Counted from the stretch's first letter, positions 1-8,342 are shown. The stretch: 35,131 nucleotides of DNA from Candidatus Rifleibacteriota bacterium (GCA_017417215.1 JAFPZP010000086.1:1-35131), one strand, 5' to 3'. Numbers and translations: made by a program. The notes: generated by a model not told the origin, from the sequence alone.

Positions 1-71
1 TATCTTTGTCCCCATTTCCCACTTCCGTTCTTTTTTATATTATCGCTTCCGCAGTGATTGCATTGTGTCAT
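1..71 (-). CDS. Transposase, N-terminal zinc-ribbon part (IS1 InsA-like), cut by window edge
   Basis: An ATG at 71-69 opens a frame that stays open to the window edge (23 codons). The encoded start is MTQCNHCGSDNIKKNGSGKW, that is a CxxC pair followed by GSxxIxKNG. This is the pattern of the N-terminal zinc ribbon found in InsA of IS1 and in related transposases, which helps bind the element's ends. The start is well supported by a perfect AGGAGG at 83-78, six bases upstream. Only the N-terminus is visible, so family and intactness cannot be judged; it could belong to another IS family that uses the same zinc ribbon. Confidence 0.6.
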   Translation of the reverse strand, partial: MTQCNHCGSDNIKKNGSGKWGQR

Positions 72-91
72 AATTAGCCTCCTATAAGCTA

Positions 92-120
92 ATTATAGCA
101 TTTTTTATTAATTATAGCAA
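92..120 (-). promoter_or_regulatory. Promoter of the IS transposase
   Basis: On the minus strand TTGCTA (120-115) and TATAAT (97-92) are 17 bp apart, and the -10 is extended by TGC. A second TGCTATAAT copy lies upstream at 119-111, making a direct repeat of the -10 region. The predicted transcript starts near 85, about 14 bases before the ATG at 71. Confidence 0.5.
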
Positions 121-138
121 TAGTTTAGTAACACTGCC

Positions 139-291
139 CTTTACAAAAGGGGTAAAATACAGAAAACCTCAAATGGAGACTTTAGGACAAGACTTCGAAC
201 GACTCTAACAATTCTAACGATTTTAACAAATAATTATTCTTGATTGCGACAGCAATCAAACTGTAGCGAAGTGTCCTAGTCGTTAGAGCCA
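139..291. other. Non-coding stretch with a hairpin and three 9-bp units
   Basis: No gene is seen. Positions 201-227 hold three consecutive 9-mers ending in TAAC (GACTCTAAC, AATTCTAAC, GATTTTAAC). Positions 240-259 form an 8-bp perfect hairpin (TTGATTGC, loop GACA, GCAATCAA) downstream of hicB. It has no T-run, so it is not a convincing intrinsic terminator. Confidence 0.5.
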
Positions 292-666
292 CTAAATATG
301 TTTGCGTGCTCCAAGACCTTCGGCTATTAAAAGTGCAGCCAAAAAGTTCATGCTCACATCTTCTTCTTTTGCACGCATTGCCAATTCTGTGTGAAGAGAT
401 TTTGAAAGTCTAAGAGCTATTTTCCCATTCTGTTTTGATTCATTTTTTAAATAAGAAAAAGGTTCAGGAATAGGCATATTCCAAGCTTTCATCGATTCTA
501 TACAATCGTTCAATGCTTCGTAACCATTTTTTAATGCTTCTTCTATTGTTTCTCCGTCTGAAAAGCAGTTATTGAAATCGAGAAACTTAATTAAAATACC
601 TCCGCCTTCTTCAGGTGTAAGTGGGCGAGTAGTAAAAGGATATTTTTTCAGTTTTTCTAATTTCAT
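292..666 (-). CDS. hicB: HicB-type antitoxin
   Basis: The 124-residue protein has the HicB layout. Its N-terminal half (about 1-65) is the degenerate RNase-H-like fold, including GGGILIKFLDFNNCFSDG and TIEEALKNGYEALNDCI. Its C-terminal part (about 80-118, GKIALRLSKSLHTELAMRAK) is a ribbon-helix-helix-type DNA-binding segment. It should neutralise the HicA toxin encoded just upstream and, as in other hicAB pairs, repress the shared promoter. The ATG overlaps the hicA stop as ATGA (666-663), implying translational coupling. Gene order toxin first, antitoxin second is the usual one for hicAB. Nothing looks truncated. Confidence 0.87.
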   Translation of the reverse strand: MKLEKLKKYPFTTRPLTPEEGGGILIKFLDFNNCFSDGETIEEALKNGYEALNDCIESMKAWNMPIPEPFSYLKNESKQNGKIALRLSKSLHTELAMRAKEEDVSMNFLAALLIAEGLGARKHI

Positions 667-890
667 ATTTCTTCCTCGATTCTCTTCAAAAACTCAATGA
701 TATAAAAAGCTTTAATCGGTCTTTTAGCTGGAATAGGGAAAACACCTGATGGAAACTTGAAACAGACATGACTAGTTCCGTTATGTCTCCATTCAATGTC
801 AAATTCCTTTGCTAATGCCTGTAAATCTTCTATTCTCCAGCCATTTGGATTATTATGCATTTTCAGTAACAATTTTTCTTGTTTGCTCAT
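663..890 (-). CDS. hicA: HicA-type mRNA interferase toxin
   Basis: This 75-residue protein matches the HicA double-stranded-RNA-binding-like fold. HicA toxins cleave mRNA and use a single catalytic His in a G-[ST]-H segment. Here that is GTSH, with His at residue 41, followed by the typical strand VCFKFPSGVFPIPA and the C-terminal helix. It is expressed first in a two-gene operon with hicB, overlapping by four bases. The start at 890 lies only six bases from a good -10 box, so the message may be leaderless or nearly so. Intact length and catalytic His suggest a working toxin, but activity is inferred. Confidence 0.85.
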   Translation of the reverse strand: MSKQEKLLLKMHNNPNGWRIEDLQALAKEFDIEWRHNGTSHVCFKFPSGVFPIPAKRPIKAFYIIEFLKRIEEEI

Positions 891-925
891 AGTATAATAA
901 TATTGTATATGATATTAATAGTCAA
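891..925 (-). promoter_or_regulatory. hicAB promoter with candidate operator
   Basis: On the minus strand TTGACT (925-920) and TATTAT (902-897) are separated by 17 bp. The predicted transcription start falls at or next to the hicA ATG (890). An inverted repeat TAATAT (898-903), 8-bp spacer, ATATTA (912-917) overlaps the -10 and spacer and is a candidate site for autorepression by HicB. Promoter match is seen; the operator role is inferred. Confidence 0.55.
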
Positions 926-1007
926 GATTATCCTTTTCTATTGCTAAAAATCTTTATCTTGATTAAAAACTAAATTAAATTCATTTCATTATCTAGGCAA
1001 AAAAGGT

Positions 1008-1036
1008 TTGGGTTTTCCTAGCCTTTTTGCTAGAAT
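1008..1036 (+). promoter_or_regulatory. Promoter of the first TPR gene, within an inverted repeat
   Basis: TTGGGT (1008-1013), 17 bp, TAGAAT (1031-1036), with TGC directly upstream as an extended -10. The region is embedded in an imperfect 12-bp inverted repeat: CTAGGCAAAAAAGG at 993-1006 against CCTTTTTGCTAG at 1022-1033. The -10 therefore sits in one arm. The repeat could be an operator or a stray terminator-like hairpin. Confidence 0.45.
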
Positions 1037-1065
1037 TATAAAAATATAGATTTATTATTGAGAAA

Positions 1066-2979
1066 ATGAACGAAACAAAAAATATATATGACCCTCAAAA
1101 AATGAATTTTGATAAGCTCTTAGGAGAAGGTATAACCTTTGTCAAAAATCAGCAGTTTTTTAAAGCTATACCTATTTTTAAAGAACTTTTAAATATTAAT
1201 CCAAATAATTTGAAAGTAATGAATTTGCTTTGTGAATCACTGTATGAACAGAATAAGACAAGGGAGGCAATTTCATTAGCTCAAAAAGGTCTTGAAAAAT
1301 CCAGGAATCAATTAAACAGATTCTTTATCAACAAATTTAATAAGCAGATTGGTTTTGGCTTTCAGAAAAATTCAGATTACGATAAAGCAGTAATTCATTA
1401 CAAATTAGCATTAGTTCAAAACAATTTTGACGTTGGTATTAGTATAGAATTGAGTAAATGTTATTTAAAGCTGAATAAGATCAAAGAGGCTCTAAAAGTC
1501 TGTGAAGATGCGATTAGTTATAATACTTTAAAGGAAGAAGAAGAAAGAAGTCTTTCTGCTTTAAAAATAACTATTGAAGAAGAATATCAGAAAGCATTTC
1601 CAGAAGAAAAATATTTAGCTGCTGGAAATAGATATTTTGATGAACGTAAGTTTCAGCAAGCGTTAAGCGAATATGAAAAAGCTTATCATAGAGCGCCCAA
1701 CAATATTCTTATTTTGGAAAAGCTATTTTTAGTGAATATAGAGCTTAAAAAAAATAAAGAAGCTATAGAAATTGGGGAGAAAATTATTTCTAAAGATATA
1801 AATTTTATAAAAACATTTTACAAAGGTCGTGGAGAGTTTTCTATGCTTTCTAACGTCTATTTAAATCTTTATGAAATTTACAAAAATTCCTGGCATTTTA
1901 TTAAAAGAAATCAGTGCGAATCAATGTATGAATATTATCAGCTAATTTTAAGAGGAGCCTATGAAAGTACTTTTAGTTACAAAAAGGGAATAGAGTTCTT
2001 TACTGCAGCTTATCAGAAAATGCCGGAACGATATGAAGCCCTTGAACGGCTTATCGTTACCCTGATTTTTGATAGAGATTATAAGACTGCTATAAAATAT
2101 AATGCTATAGCTTTTAAAATAGCTAAAGCCGAAAAAGATAAGCAAAAATTTGCTCGTTATTATGAATTAGAAGCTCTTTGTTACCAGAATTTGGCTCAAA
2201 GAAATAAAGAAATAGAAAGTCTTGAAATAGAATTAAAATTTACAGATGACATTGAAAGGAAAACCTATATATACAGCCGCTTGGCTGAAATTTATAAGAG
2301 TCAGGGAAAAACTGAATTATACTCAAAAAATATAGATAAATATTGGGAATTAGTAAGAAATGGGGCGGATGATTTTCTTGATTTGCAAAGTAAATTAATG
2401 GAAGAACAAGTAGAAGCAGACAAGAATTCTGATTATAACTTATCTTATGAACACTTTAGAAAAGGTTCGTTTTTAAATTCTCAAAAGAAACCAATAGAAG
2501 CATTGGCAGAATTAAAAAAAGCTTTTTGGTTATTGCCTCATGAATTGAAAATTGTGGAAGCTTATAGCAGATGTCTTAGAGAATCAGGCTTTTATAAAGA
2601 GGCTTCCAATATGGCCTATGAAGGTTTGGAGATAGCTTGTCAGATCTTTGATAACAAATATGCTGAAAGTTTCTTTTTATCGGTAGCTTGTTATTGGTTT
2701 TATGATGAAGCAAATTATGATGAAGCAAGAAAATTCTATGAATTAGCTTTGAAACATAATCCTTATTCATTTGATCATGCTTATAAAATAGCCCTTTGTT
2801 ACGACAAACTAGATTATGTATTCAAAGCAATGGATAATTACGAAAAGGCTTATGAAATGAAGTCGTCAGAGAAATACGTTCTCGATAGAATATATGAGAT
2901 TCTTACTACTAAAAATATTAGCGAAAGTTCGAAAAAAACTTATTTAGAATGGTTGGGAAAGCAGAACTATAAACATTGA
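1066..2979 (+). CDS. TPR-repeat protein (paralogue of the 4390-6711 gene)
   Basis: The 637-residue protein is almost entirely helical tetratricopeptide-like repeats. Clear units include FFKAIPIFKELLNINPNNLKV near residue 35, KFQQALSEYEKAYHRAPNN near 200, and a cluster in the last 200 residues (EARKFYELALKHNPYSFDHA). TPR arrays mediate protein-protein contacts. No enzyme domain, signal peptide or membrane segment is seen, so it is probably a cytoplasmic scaffold or adaptor. It aligns along its length with the 773-residue protein encoded at 4390-6711 but lacks that protein's N-terminal repeat extension. It stands alone on the plus strand and converges with the next gene after 34 bp. Specific function unknown. 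Confidence 0.8.
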   Translation: MNETKNIYDPQKMNFDKLLGEGITFVKNQQFFKAIPIFKELLNINPNNLKVMNLLCESLYEQNKTREAISLAQKGLEKSRNQLNRFFINKFNKQIGFGFQKNSDYDKAVIHYKLALVQNNFDVGISIELSKCYLKLNKIKEALKVCEDAISYNTLKEEEERSLSALKITIEEEYQKAFPEEKYLAAGNRYFDERKFQQALSEYEKAYHRAPNNILILEKLFLVNIELKKNKEAIEIGEKIISKDINFIKTFYKGRGEFSMLSNVYLNLYEIYKNSWHFIKRNQCESMYEYYQLILRGAYESTFSYKKGIEFFTAAYQKMPERYEALERLIVTLIFDRDYKTAIKYNAIAFKIAKAEKDKQKFARYYELEALCYQNLAQRNKEIESLEIELKFTDDIERKTYIYSRLAEIYKSQGKTELYSKNIDKYWELVRNGADDFLDLQSKLMEEQVEADKNSDYNLSYEHFRKGSFLNSQKKPIEALAELKKAFWLLPHELKIVEAYSRCLRESGFYKEASNMAYEGLEIACQIFDNKYAESFFLSVACYWFYDEANYDEARKFYELALKHNPYSFDHAYKIALCYDKLDYVFKAMDNYEKAYEMKSSEKYVLDRIYEILTTKNISESSKKTYLEWLGKQNYKH

Positions 2980-3013
2980 CAAAAGTTTTTTTGAGATTGT
3001 TATTTTCTCTGAT

Positions 3014-3895
3014 TTATTCTGAACTATCTGATATTTCTTTAAACAGTTTCAGGTTTTCTTCAAGAAACATAATCATTTCTTCAAAGGAAGATTCTTTAGA
3101 TGAAGTAACAATAAAAGAATCTCCATTTCCTTCAAAAACATAATCTTTTTTGGCTTTATTTTTAAAGATACTTCTTGAATTAGAGTTAAAAAGAGTTTTA
3201 GTTGCTTCTAAATCATTAACTTCAAGAACAAATTTATTGTTAAATTCTTCGTCTTCGTTGAATTCCAAACGCTTGCCAAAATAAAATGAAATATGCTTAC
3301 GGTAAACAGGTTTCATTGCATCTCCCAATTTCCTTAATTTCCTACTTTCACCAGTCATTTTTCCAATTTCTTTAAATCTACTTAAATCATTTCCTGTTCT
3401 TAAGAAAAAATAAGGTAAATTCATATTTGGTTTTTTGATTATTAAAAGAGGGAATCCAGGGGAAAAAATATATATTCCATCATAATGACCAAAGGATAAA
3501 TAAAAATCGCATAGTATAAAATACAAACCATTTTTTACACCATGCATTATATTCTTGAATTCATATTCGCCAACACCATTATTACTACTATTAACTTTTA
3601 TAAAATTAATATCAATATTATTATCTGGAAGAGTTTTTGATTCTTCGATATATTCTAGTTTATTTTTTAAGCAATAATTTTCTATTTTTTTCTTTTTAAT
3701 AAAAGGTTTTAGGAAAAAGGCATAAAATATGGCAGCCCAAAAAACAAAGATTATTATATGAACTAAAATTATAAAAAAAGTTGTAAATGGATCTTCGCCC
3801 TTATTGGCACTTTTTGCGAAACAGCTATTAGATATTACTAAAATAAATGAAGTAGTTAAGAGGAATAGATTGATTTTGTAATTAATTTTTTTCAT
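3014..3895 (-). CDS. Membrane-anchored protein of unknown function (paralogue of 8524-9228)
   Basis: The 293-residue product starts with a likely signal peptide (residues 1-28, ending CFAKS). A membrane segment follows at about 40-66 (IILVHIIIFVFWAAIFYAFF), then a basic stop-transfer stretch and a soluble domain. That domain shares a pattern with the 8524-9228 product: a GxYFxxRTxN-like core, then FxxDxxFxxKFVLxxxxxxxxxxLF near residues 215-238. I do not recognise the family; related short membrane proteins exist as uncharacterised families. It follows the DUF4250 gene by three bases, so it is likely cotranscribed with the redox-type gene upstream. Confidence 0.65.
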   Translation of the reverse strand: MKKINYKINLFLLTTSFILVISNSCFAKSANKGEDPFTTFFIILVHIIIFVFWAAIFYAFFLKPFIKKKKIENYCLKNKLEYIEESKTLPDNNIDINFIKVNSSNNGVGEYEFKNIMHGVKNGLYFILCDFYLSFGHYDGIYIFSPGFPLLIIKKPNMNLPYFFLRTGNDLSRFKEIGKMTGESRKLRKLGDAMKPVYRKHISFYFGKRLEFNEDEEFNNKFVLEVNDLEATKTLFNSNSRSIFKNKAKKDYVFEGNGDSFIVTSSKESSFEEMIMFLEENLKLFKEISDSSE

Positions 3896-3898
3896 TTA

Positions 3899-4090
3899 TT
3901 ACCAGAATTTGTTTTCATCTGGGTTATATTCAAAACCAGCTTTTGATAAAGTTTCTTCGATATATTTACGACTAACGCCTAGACTTGAACAAAGCTCGTC
4001 TAGAGAAGAATATTCATCTCTGAGCTTCATGTTAATGAAGCTCAACAGCATCATTGGGTCTTGAGGAAGATTAGTATTATTGTCTTTCAT
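3899..4090 (-). CDS. DUF4250 family protein
   Basis: With the start at 4090 the product is 63 residues. It matches the small DUF4250 family, whose members start close to an LPxDPxMLLSxxNxKLRD pattern followed by YSSLDELCSSLG and a C-terminal YxYDPxxNxF. Here this reads LPQDPMMLLSFINMKLRDEY and ends YNPDENKFW. A longer frame opens at 4204, but the extra 38 residues overlap the preceding gene and do not belong to the family, so I prefer the inner ATG. No clear Shine-Dalgarno precedes it; seven bases after the upstream stop suggest coupling. Function is unknown; the middle resembles a small helix-turn-helix. Confidence 0.75.
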   Translation of the reverse strand: MKDNNTNLPQDPMMLLSFINMKLRDEYSSLDELCSSLGVSRKYIEETLSKAGFEYNPDENKFW

Positions 4091-4097
4091 ATCTGAA

Positions 4098-4310
4098 TTA
4101 TTTGGCGACGTAAAGAGTGCAGCAGCAATGCCCTTCTTCACGCATCTTTTTGCATGGGCAGATTGTATCTTCATTTTGTTCTGGGACACAGGGGCAATAA
4201 CCATTTGTAGCTATAAGTCTTTTGTGTATTGCTTCAACAACTTTTTCATTGGGGTTAAGCTGCATATTATGTTTTTCTAAGTAAGGTTTTACATCAACAA
4301 TTTGATTCAT
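4098..4310 (-). CDS. Ferredoxin-thioredoxin reductase catalytic-chain-like protein
   Basis: This 70-residue protein carries the cysteine pattern of the FTR beta subunit, which holds a 4Fe-4S cluster next to a redox-active disulfide. CPC is at residues 39-41, CPC at 51-53 and a terminal CCC at 62-64. Plant-type FTR has CHC in the last motif; here the central His is replaced by Cys, with a His just before it (GHCCCTLYV). Spacing between the motifs is shorter than in plastid enzymes but typical of compact bacterial homologues. No variable chain or thioredoxin is adjacent. It probably reduces a thioredoxin-like partner; partner and electron donor are not evident. Confidence 0.75.
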   Translation of the reverse strand: MNQIVDVKPYLEKHNMQLNPNEKVVEAIHKRLIATNGYCPCVPEQNEDTICPCKKMREEGHCCCTLYVAK

Positions 4311-4389
4311 TTTCTAGTCGCCTTTCTCTTGTTCTAATTGTTATATAACATATTGAAGCGAATATTGCCACTTTGGGGAAATATTGTAT

Positions 4390-6711
4390 TTATAGCTGAT
4401 CAGGGAATTTAAACTTTTTGTTTTTCAACCATTCTATAACCTCTTTTTGTGAGTTTTTATCTAATATCATTGTAAATTCATATACTATATCAAGAATTTG
4501 TTTTTCCGAAGGTTTTAATTCATAAGCTTTTTTAAAGCTTTCTATAGCTTTAAAAGGATTACCAACATTTTTGTAGCAAATAGCTGCTTTATATATGCAA
4601 TCAAAACTGTGGGGATTCTGGCGGAAAGCCATTTCATAAAAATAACCAGCTTGATCAAAATCTTTCTCTTGATAATAATGATAACTGGCTACTGTATTAA
4701 ATAGACTTTCGGCGTACTTATTATTTGTAGTTTTTACAGACAATTCCAACCCTTCATATGCTATGTTTGATGCTTCTTTATAGTATTCCTGCCGAAGTAG
4801 GCATTCGCTGTAGGCTTCCATAATCTGTAAATCATAGGGCAGTAACCAGAAGGCTTTTTTGAATTCTGTCAGTGCGTCAGTAAATTTTTTTTGCGAACAT
4901 AAATAGTAAGCTTTTCTATAATGTTCTTTAGAACGGTTATAATCAGAATTATCATCAGTCATTGCTTTGAATTCAATTAACTCTGTCTGCAGATCAAAAG
5001 TATCTTCTGCCCCATTAGAAATGAGCTCCTGGCTTTTTTCTAAGTATTCTTTAATTTTTTCGAAATTCTTTTTTTCTTTATTAATATTAATTAAGCGGCC
5101 ATAAAGGGAAAGTTTTTCTGGAATGGTTTTAGTGAAAGCCAGCCTTTTATCATAGCTTTCCATTTCTTTATTAGTTTGTTTCTTATTCCCGTAGCATGAA
5201 GCTTCTAAATCATAATATTCAGCTAGTCTAGCAGCATTGTTTTCTGATTTTGCCATTGAAATACCAATTTCTAGGTATTTGAAAGCTTCTTCGGATTTAT
5301 TTGCCAAATCTAGCTGAATAATGAGCTTTAAAAGAGCTTCATGTCTTTCAGGTTTTAGATTATAAGCAGTTCTGAATGTTTCTATGGCATTATATTTTTT
5401 AAAGACGCTTTCATAGGTTCCTCTTTGAATAAGCTGATAATAATCTGACATTGTCTTATATTGTTTTGCCTTGATGAAATGCCAGGAATTTTTAAATATT
5501 TCAGCTAAGCCTGAATAGATGCCATATAACTCAGCATTTATTTCAGACTTGTCATAATACTTTTCTAAGATTTCTGAACTTGCTGAAATAAATTGTTCCC
5601 CAGTTTTAATAGCATCATTTATTCTTTTTAACCCGATATACACATAGAAAAGTTTCCCTATTATTCTTATATTATCGGGGAATATTTTTAAGGCTTTTTC
5701 TAATTCTCTTAAAGCCAAATTATACATAGAACTCCTGCAATATTCCTCACCATCAGCTATACACTTCTTTTCAGGGTAAAGATTATAATATTTTTCTTCA
5801 ACAGTTCTGTTTAAATCTCTTAAATAGTCTTCTTCGCTTTCAGATGAATATGAATGGCTGGCATTATGGCAGGCTGTGAAAGCTTCATCTATTTTATCGA
5901 ATTTGAGATAACAATTTATTAAATCAACATTGTTTTGAAAATCGTATGAGTCGTGGATTAAGGCTAATTTATAGTGTTTTACTGCATTTTCATAGTCTCC
6001 AGAAGCTTGGAAACAATGAGCAATTTCAGCGAGAAAGGTTTTTATATAATACTTATTTAACTCTTTCCTTGCTGCTTCAAGACCTTTTTGCGCAGTTGCG
6101 AGGGCTTCTCTGGTCTTATTCTCTTCTAAAAGACAAGTAACAAGAACGCTCATAACTTTCAAATTGTTAGAGTTTAAATTTAAAAGTTCTTTTAAAAGCG
6201 GTATTGCATTTAAATAATATTTCTCTTTATAGCTAGTTAAAGCTATTTCAAAAATATCATCGAATTTTAACTTTTGTGGGTCGAATACTTTTATGTCTTG
6301 GGGAATATCAAATTCTGTTATTTCTGCTTCGTATAAGGCTGACGATTTTTCCTCGAATTCTGTTTTATCTTCTTTTAAATTCTGGTTGTTTGAACTGGTT
6401 TTCAGTTTTTGGTTAATTTCCTGTTTTTTATCAGAGGAAATATTTGAATCTTTTTTTAAATTCTGGTTGTTTGGACTAGTTTTCAGTTTTTGGCTAATTT
6501 CCAGTTTTTTATCAGAGGAAATATTTGAATCTTTTTTTAAATTCTGGTTGTTTGAATTGGTTTTCAGTTTTTGGCTAATTTCTAGTTTTTTATCAAAGGT
6601 AATATCTGATTTTTTTTGATTCAAAATACCCTGCACAAACTCTTCGTAATTAGATGAGACTTTTATTTCATTGGTATAGTTGTTTTTATTATTATCAGCA
6701 GAATCAGACAT
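4390..6711 (-). CDS. TPR-repeat protein with tandem N-terminal repeats
   Basis: The 773-residue product has two parts. Residues 40 to about 117 are three near-identical 27-residue charged repeats (core DKKLEISQKLKT then NNQNLK). From about 145 to the end it is an array of tetratricopeptide-like helices closely related to the protein at 1066-2979, sharing the FDPQKLKFDD opening, the NSNNLKVM and EENKTREALATAQKGLE segments and a C-terminal EWL. No signal peptide or membrane segment is visible. It starts two bases after the stop of the NosR-like gene, so it is translated from that transcript. A role as an assembly or scaffolding partner of the membrane redox protein is possible but is only inferred from position. 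Confidence 0.8.
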   Translation of the reverse strand: MSDSADNNKNNYTNEIKVSSNYEEFVQGILNQKKSDITFDKKLEISQKLKTNSNNQNLKKDSNISSDKKLEISQKLKTSPNNQNLKKDSNISSDKKQEINQKLKTSSNNQNLKEDKTEFEEKSSALYEAEITEFDIPQDIKVFDPQKLKFDDIFEIALTSYKEKYYLNAIPLLKELLNLNSNNLKVMSVLVTCLLEENKTREALATAQKGLEAARKELNKYYIKTFLAEIAHCFQASGDYENAVKHYKLALIHDSYDFQNNVDLINCYLKFDKIDEAFTACHNASHSYSSESEEDYLRDLNRTVEEKYYNLYPEKKCIADGEEYCRSSMYNLALRELEKALKIFPDNIRIIGKLFYVYIGLKRINDAIKTGEQFISASSEILEKYYDKSEINAELYGIYSGLAEIFKNSWHFIKAKQYKTMSDYYQLIQRGTYESVFKKYNAIETFRTAYNLKPERHEALLKLIIQLDLANKSEEAFKYLEIGISMAKSENNAARLAEYYDLEASCYGNKKQTNKEMESYDKRLAFTKTIPEKLSLYGRLININKEKKNFEKIKEYLEKSQELISNGAEDTFDLQTELIEFKAMTDDNSDYNRSKEHYRKAYYLCSQKKFTDALTEFKKAFWLLPYDLQIMEAYSECLLRQEYYKEASNIAYEGLELSVKTTNNKYAESLFNTVASYHYYQEKDFDQAGYFYEMAFRQNPHSFDCIYKAAICYKNVGNPFKAIESFKKAYELKPSEKQILDIVYEFTMILDKNSQKEVIEWLKNKKFKFPDQL
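6352..6594 (-). repeat. Three 81-bp in-frame tandem repeats
   Basis: Three consecutive 81-bp units encode residues 40-66, 67-93 and 94-120 of the TPR protein. The first two are nearly identical and the third has drifted more, especially at its end. The unit length keeps the reading frame. This pattern indicates recent expansion by slippage or unequal crossing-over and could vary in copy number between strains. Confidence 0.8.
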
Positions 6712-6713
6712 TT

Positions 6714-8342
6714 TTATTTATCTTTAATATTTTTCTTGCGACAGTTTTCGAGGAACTGACCAGTTGGGCAGCAGTAGTTGCACCAGGGTCTTCTGATGAA
6801 TATTGACAATATCAGGAATGCAATTGCCAGACTCAATACTACTACTGAAGCTGATTTGAACATAAATGCAGAGAAAGGCTCAAACTGATAAATATCAACA
6901 TTTATTCCGAAGAGTATCAGCAGAAGAATTATTGTTAGAAATACAGGTCTGAGTTTTTTAAGAATATTTGCAGTTTTGCCGGTGGGCGTATATTTCTTTT
7001 TGGTTATCAGACCGCAAAGTTCCTGAGCAGCTCCAAATGGGCAATACCATATGCAGTAGAAAGCTCTGCCTACGAATAAAGGTAAAAAGATTGCTAAGGC
7101 TGCAAGAACTGTCATGAAAACCTGAGTAGAGTAGGGAATTCCATCGCTAAACCAAGCTTTTAAAAGGCCTAAGGAGACAAATCTTCCCAAAACAAAGCCT
7201 GGTATTATTACAGAAAGTGTTAATACTGTTTTCCTGTATTTTGCTACTGCAGACTTTGGAAGATAAGCGAGAACAGATATAACTAAGAAGAGCCATGCTA
7301 GGGTTTCGTATGCCCAATCCCAATATTTCTTTATAAGCTGTTCTTTTTCTTTTCTAACTTCGTCAATGTGATTGGTCACTCTGGATTTAACAGAGTTTAT
7401 TATACATGAACTGCTCAATGTGGCGTTGGTTACTGCATCAACTTTGAGATTAACTGCTTCACTGGCAAGCTGGTTTTTCCATTTGTTTAAAATACCAGAA
7501 TCAATAACATTATTGAAGAATTGGGGTGTTTCGTTGTTTTTCTGAGTGACTATTCCGGCAATTTTGTCGGTTAAGTCAATTCCGATTATCATTGGAATAT
7601 TGCCGGCAAAGCCTTTTAAATCTTTGCAGTCTGGCAGTGTATGAATTGCTTCACCAATCTTCTGACTCTTTTCGTCTAAGACTATAGCCCTGTTCTGGCT
7701 AAGTTTTTGATAAGAAGAGGCGTTAGGGAAAATGATTTTTATTTCTTCTAGTGAAAATAGGTCTTTTTCTTCAGCCTGACCAGCCTTTTTGCCTGACAGT
7801 CTGGCTTGAACACTCTTTATAATGCCTGTGCTGCTCATTGTGGCACTTGTTACAGCATCAACTTTGAGGTTTGCTGCTTCGTCAACGGTTTTCCCGTTCC
7901 ACTTTGTAAGAAGACCTGTTGAGATTACACGTTCAAGGAAAGCTGCGGTTTCATTGTTTTTCAAAATGCTTATTCCTTGAATTTGCTTGTTATTATTCAA
8001 GCCGATAATCATGGGAATAGTGCCCGCAAAGCCTTTTATTTCACTGGCAGCTGGAAGAGTATGATATGCTTCCCCGATTTGCTGATTATTAGAGTCAAAA
8101 ATACTTGCTTGGTCTTCGCTGGTAACTTTGTATGATACAGCTTCTGGGAAAATCTTTTTTATTTCCTCTAATGAGAACTGGTCAATGATAGGTGTAGAAC
8201 TGGCGATAGAATCGCCTGTTGGAGCAGCCTGCTGAAATTTATAACCAAATATGGACCCCGAATTAAAAGAAATTACGGCTGCGAAAACAACTAGGAATAG
8301 GATAGGATATACTATTGGTAAAGCTTTTTTCATGATTATCAT
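6714..8342 (-). CDS. NosR/RnfG-like membrane flavoprotein with two FMN-binding domains and Fe-S motifs
   Basis: The 542-residue protein has an N-terminal membrane anchor (7-26) and two tandem FMN_bind domains (about 57-180 and 197-320). The domains are clear internal duplicates: FSLEEIKKIFP and FSLEEIKIIFP open them, and VDAVTSAT and VDAVTNAT close them. The candidate flavin-linked residues are T168 and T308. A polytopic membrane part follows (about 345-517) with two cysteine clusters, C430/C434 (CIWYCPFG) and C521/C524/C525 (CNYCCPTG), as in NosR/NirI-type proteins that carry Fe-S clusters. It should pass electrons across or along the membrane through covalently bound FMN. The usual Gly before Ala-Thr is Ser or Asn here. 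It heads an operon with the TPR gene. A second ATG at 8333 is an alternative start. Confidence 0.8.
   Translation of the reverse strand: MIIMKKALPIVYPILFLVVFAAVISFNSGSIFGYKFQQAAPTGDSIASSTPIIDQFSLEEIKKIFPEAVSYKVTSEDQASIFDSNNQQIGEAYHTLPAASEIKGFAGTIPMIIGLNNNKQIQGISILKNNETAAFLERVISTGLLTKWNGKTVDEAANLKVDAVTSATMSSTGIIKSVQARLSGKKAGQAEEKDLFSLEEIKIIFPNASSYQKLSQNRAIVLDEKSQKIGEAIHTLPDCKDLKGFAGNIPMIIGIDLTDKIAGIVTQKNNETPQFFNNVIDSGILNKWKNQLASEAVNLKVDAVTNATLSSSCIINSVKSRVTNHIDEVRKEKEQLIKKYWDWAYETLAWLFLVISVLAYLPKSAVAKYRKTVLTLSVIIPGFVLGRFVSLGLLKAWFSDGIPYSTQVFMTVLAALAIFLPLFVGRAFYCIWYCPFGAAQELCGLITKKKYTPTGKTANILKKLRPVFLTIILLLILFGINVDIYQFEPFSAFMFKSASVVVLSLAIAFLILSIFIRRPWCNYCCPTGQFLENCRKKNIKDK

Larger units (their letters stand above)
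1..138 (-). mobile_element. End of an IS1-like insertion sequence (partial)
   Basis: The left edge of the window holds the start of a transposase-type gene running off the window, with its own promoter and ribosome binding site. Outside it, on the minus strand, lies a candidate terminal sequence GGCAGTGTTACTAAAC (about 138 down to 123). Ends of this kind are seen in IS1-family elements. Only one end is in the window, so the inverted repeat partner and target duplication cannot be checked. The outer boundary near 138 is approximate. Confidence 0.5.

Noticed and set aside
4091..4204. N-terminal extension of the DUF4250 gene to 4204
   Set aside because: It lies inside the FTR-like gene in another frame and has no similarity to the DUF4250 family, which begins near the ATG at 4090.
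6293..6619. Plus-strand hydrophobic open frame with repeats
   Set aside because: Its repeats only mirror the 81-bp tandem repeats of the TPR gene on the other strand.
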